A stretch of DNA of 64,000 nucleotides from Sycobia sp. Sy_11 (Eukaryota; Arthropoda; Insecta; Hymenoptera; Epichrysomallidae), in the NCBI GenBank assembly GCA_018907035.1, contig JACCIC010000356.1:1-64000 (forward strand). Reading direction: 5' to 3'. Position 1 is the first letter of the stretch. Every line of letters starts with the position of its first letter. The translations under genes were made by a program, and so were the position numbers. The notes below the pieces were generated by a model. It searched no databases and was not told where the DNA came from. It saw only the letters and a program-made list of their open reading frames with translations. Shown piece after piece: positions 61,520 to 64,000 of this stretch.

Positions 61520-61946
61520 GTTTTATGTATTTCGATGCCCTGATCATGAATCCGAGGTCCGTTAATCGCCATCACGTCAGGTTCAAGGTCATTTGAAGGC
61601 CAAATGTGTTTAATGCCACGGAATTTAAAATTTGACTATGGATTTAGAAAGAGAGGTAAATTTTACGTTCAAATACATATTCTTGGTTTTCTCTAATATG
61701 AGTTTTGAAGGACACCTGGAGCCCAAACAAATGACAGATAGACTAAACTTGATTTTGATTCATCTAAACTTGGTTTTGACACATTCTATGGGCTTCTATC
61801 GTATACTATCATGTATCTTTGTATTCTGAATGCAAACCTGGGATAGATTTGACCCCATCGAGTTTGTGTCAAGGTCATTTCAAGGTTAATTCTTTCATTT
61901 TGCAAAAATAAACAAATATAATTCTAGTCTTTGAACCATGATTGAT
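61520..61946. other. No gene seen
   Basis: Sequence after the mariner break; contains repeated AAGGTCATTT words. No motif recognised. Confidence 0.5.
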
Positions 61947-62240
61947 TTAATCCTCGAGCCCTGCAACTCTGCGTGATTGTAATCCTCGAACTCCAAATCT
62001 TAATTTCCTCAAACCTTTCGTATTTAACCATAAAACGCCTTGAACCCAATCCCTCATACCCCCAATTCCCATAACCACCAAGCACTTAACACAATAAACA
62101 ATAACACAATAACCATAATCACACCCTAAAACCCGATTCCCCATACCTCAATATTCTTAACTCCCCAGCATTTAACTCTGAGACACCTTACATCCAATCC
62201 CTATTACCACAATTTCCTTATTAACCGAGTCCTATAAACT
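61947..62240. repeat. Strand-asymmetric, G-poor C/A-rich stretch
   Basis: The plus strand is nearly free of G and full of degenerate units such as AACCCAATCCCTCATACCCC and AATTCCCATAACC. The minus strand is therefore G-rich with GGG and GGGGG runs. It looks like a decayed minisatellite. It does not match the TTAGG telomere repeat. Confidence 0.6.
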
Positions 62241-62513
62241 ATAAGCGTGCAGCAGCGGCTCCATCCAATAGCCCTTTTCAGGATAGTTGGAAGTCCGGTA
62301 GCAACGATTTCTCCACTCCTATTTAGTTATTTAGTGTACAATAGAACTTGATTTATGATCTGCAAAAATTGATAATTGCTCAAAAAATTTCTGTGTTCTG
62401 TGCGGCAAAATTAATATCAATATTAACTTAATTTTTTTCTCTGAAAAACTTCGAAAGATCTACGATGAGTGTTTTAAAACCACTAATATGGATTTGAATC
62501 AACCCTGCAAGCA

Positions 62514-62675
62514 ATGGAAATCGATGTAAGCGATGAAAGTATTGCAGAATCTTTGAGTGACACGGTCCAAGAAAATGAGAAAGAAGATGAAGAAGAAGGT
62601 GTCGCAGAACATGATGAAATGAATGACCGAAATGAAGTTACGATTAAAATGACGAAAAAACTAATAGTGATGTAA
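62514..62675 (+). pseudogene. Unidentified 53-residue acidic ORF
   Basis: ATG 62514 to TAA 62673-62675, very acidic (MEIDVSDESIAESLSDTVQE, KEDEEEG). The frame is open a further 8 codons upstream of the ATG (YGFESTLQA) before a TAA. The mariner at 62679 starts immediately after it, and the stop overlaps a donor-like GATGTAAGT. It may be the remains of an exon or of another element. Confidence 0.25.
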
Positions 62676-62678
62676 GTA

Positions 62679-63710
62679 TTGGGTGTACAAATAAGTTTCC
62701 GTCGTTTTTTTATAAAGAAATAAGATTTTATTGTAAAAAAAGGTACAAATAATGTGATTCAAAATATTGCCCATCACTTTCTACTACTTTTGACCATCTT
62801 TCGGGCAGCGAGTGGATACCCCGTCTAAAAAACTGCTTGTTTTTTTAGGCGATCCGCGAATAAACCCATTTCTTCAATTCCTCGTAAGAAGTTAAGTGCT
62901 GCTCAGCCAGACCATGAGTCATCGAAGGAGCAATGTCTGGTGAATACGGTGGGTGGGGTAGAATGTCCCAATTCAGTGCTTTTAACGTTTTCTTTACGAT
63001 TTTTACAACATATGGCAAGCGTTGTTATGCTGAAAAATGACTTTACCATGCCTTTTGGCATATTGTGGACATTTAATCTTCAATGCTCGGCTTAGTTGCA
63101 TCAGCTTTTGTTAGTACTGTTCCCCGGTGACGGTTTGATTGTGTTAGACTATTTCGTAATAGATTACTCCAAGCTGATTCTACCAAATACAGAGCATTAG
63201 CTTTTTACCATGAATATTTGGCTTGGTCATCGAAGTAGAGGTATGCTCGTGCTTACCTCATGACTTTCTACGCTTTGAGTTATCGTAGTGAATCCACTTT
63301 TCGTCTCCCGTTATAATTCGATGTAGAAATCCTTTGCGATTTTGCTGTTCGAGCAATTGCTCGCAAGCGAATAAGCAACGATCGACGTCTTTCAGTTATC
63401 AGTTCTGAGAAGTTCTGAAATAGCTTGCTGAGTCACTCGTAACTCTTGCACAAGTTCTTCTTGTGTTTGGCACGGATTTTCCTCCAGTAAAGCTTCTAAT
63501 TCCGTGTCACCATACACTTTGGGCTTTCCACTGCGTGTTTTTCCTCCGTGTCAAAATCACCACTTTTAAATTTTTGGAAACACTCCCGACAACTTGTCTG
63601 ACTCAAATTAACATCACTATATGCTTCTATCAGTAGCGGATGTGCTTCAGCTGCAGATTACTTTAAATGAAATAAGTAAACTAACAATTCCCGCAAATGA
63701 CACTTAGAAA
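62679..63710 (-). mobile_element. mariner element remnant, minus strand
   Basis: The right end is complete: after TA (62677-62678) comes TTGGGTGTACAAATAAGTTT. On the minus strand a heavily broken transposase runs from about 63690 (HLRELLVYLFHLK, SAAEAHPLLIEAYSD, FKSGDFDTEEK) to the C-terminus near 62750 (IHSLPERWSKVVESDGQYFE). Several frameshifts and stops occur. The start codon and 5' terminal repeat are missing and the sequence runs into ATT-rich repeats. It is a different lineage from the mariner at 60997 judging by the terminal sequence. Confidence 0.88.
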
Positions 63711-64000
63711 CCGGTATTATTATTTATATAATTGTACTTGTTATAATTTATTATAATAATTATCATTATATTATTATAATTATTATTTAATTATAATTAT
63801 CATTATTATTTAATTCTTATTTTAACTTGTTATATTAATCACCATTATTACTATTATTATTATTATTATTATTATAAATTAATGTTATTATTTTAAATAA
63901 ATAGCCGAGAGACTTTAATCACATATTATAATTGTAAGAGAGCCCGAAATTATTATAATAATGCGAGCGTTCTCAAAAACAAGATCACAAATTAGCATTA
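63711..64000. repeat. ATT/TAA-rich simple repeat region
   Basis: Imperfect TTA/ATT trinucleotide runs, with (ATT)n at about 63842-63877. No gene seen. Confidence 0.7.

Noticed and set aside
61947..62240. Interstitial telomere repeat
   Set aside because: The units are not TTAGG or a close variant.

Overview
The window is eukaryotic, AT-rich and intron-bearing. It looks like an insect genome. The evidence is a complete, spliced non-visual beta-arrestin (kurtz type) on the minus strand together with Ty3/gypsy, R1-like, mariner and tRNA-SINE elements. Very dense (TA)n and (GA)n microsatellites would fit a hymenopteran such as an ant, but that is inference from texture, not proven here.

Layout. 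1-6642: body of a Ty3/gypsy retrotransposon (gag, protease, RT, RNase H, integrase), nearly complete but broken by frameshifts. 6643-7689: AT-rich DNA ending in (TA)n. 7717-10139: 3' end of a gypsy-like element, with an ORF tail, 23-bp tandem repeats and a 1.9-kb LTR with TGTAACG/CGTTACA ends. 10140-21480: a duplication complex dominated by a giant inverted repeat (arms 13635-17336 and 17797-21480, spacer 460 bp), with a third direct copy of its outermost 0.55 kb at 10445-10997. 21481-25854: AT-rich, no gene seen. 25855-36530: the arrestin gene. 36938-42313: a full-length R1-clade non-LTR element with a 13-bp target duplication, in the opposite orientation to arrestin, 0.4 kb upstream of its start exon. 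42327-53420: AT-rich sequence with a foldback retroposon (50727-51324) and a GC-rich block at 52.5-53.4 kb that could hold the arrestin promoter and first exon. 54139-55740: LTR-like, GC-richer sequence with a 105-bp (GA)n. 57348-58195: 5'-truncated R1-like copy. 59091-59174: deleted SINE copy. 60997-61519 and 62679-63710: two mariner remnants in opposite orientation.

How it works together. The one clearly functional host gene is arrestin, which desensitises and internalises G-protein-coupled receptors. Six coding positions join in phase into 411 or 413 residues, ending in a clathrin box and an AP2-binding tail. The third coding position exists twice (34425-34562 and 33491-33634), with matching phases and ancient divergence, so alternative use of these exons is predicted.

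The rest is mostly transposable elements and their by-products. The most unusual is a small foldback element family. It has long terminal inverted repeats and a hammerhead-ribozyme-like core at its centre. Two copies are flanked by 13-bp direct repeats, and one copy is truncated. One copy sits exactly at the inner breakpoint of the giant palindrome.
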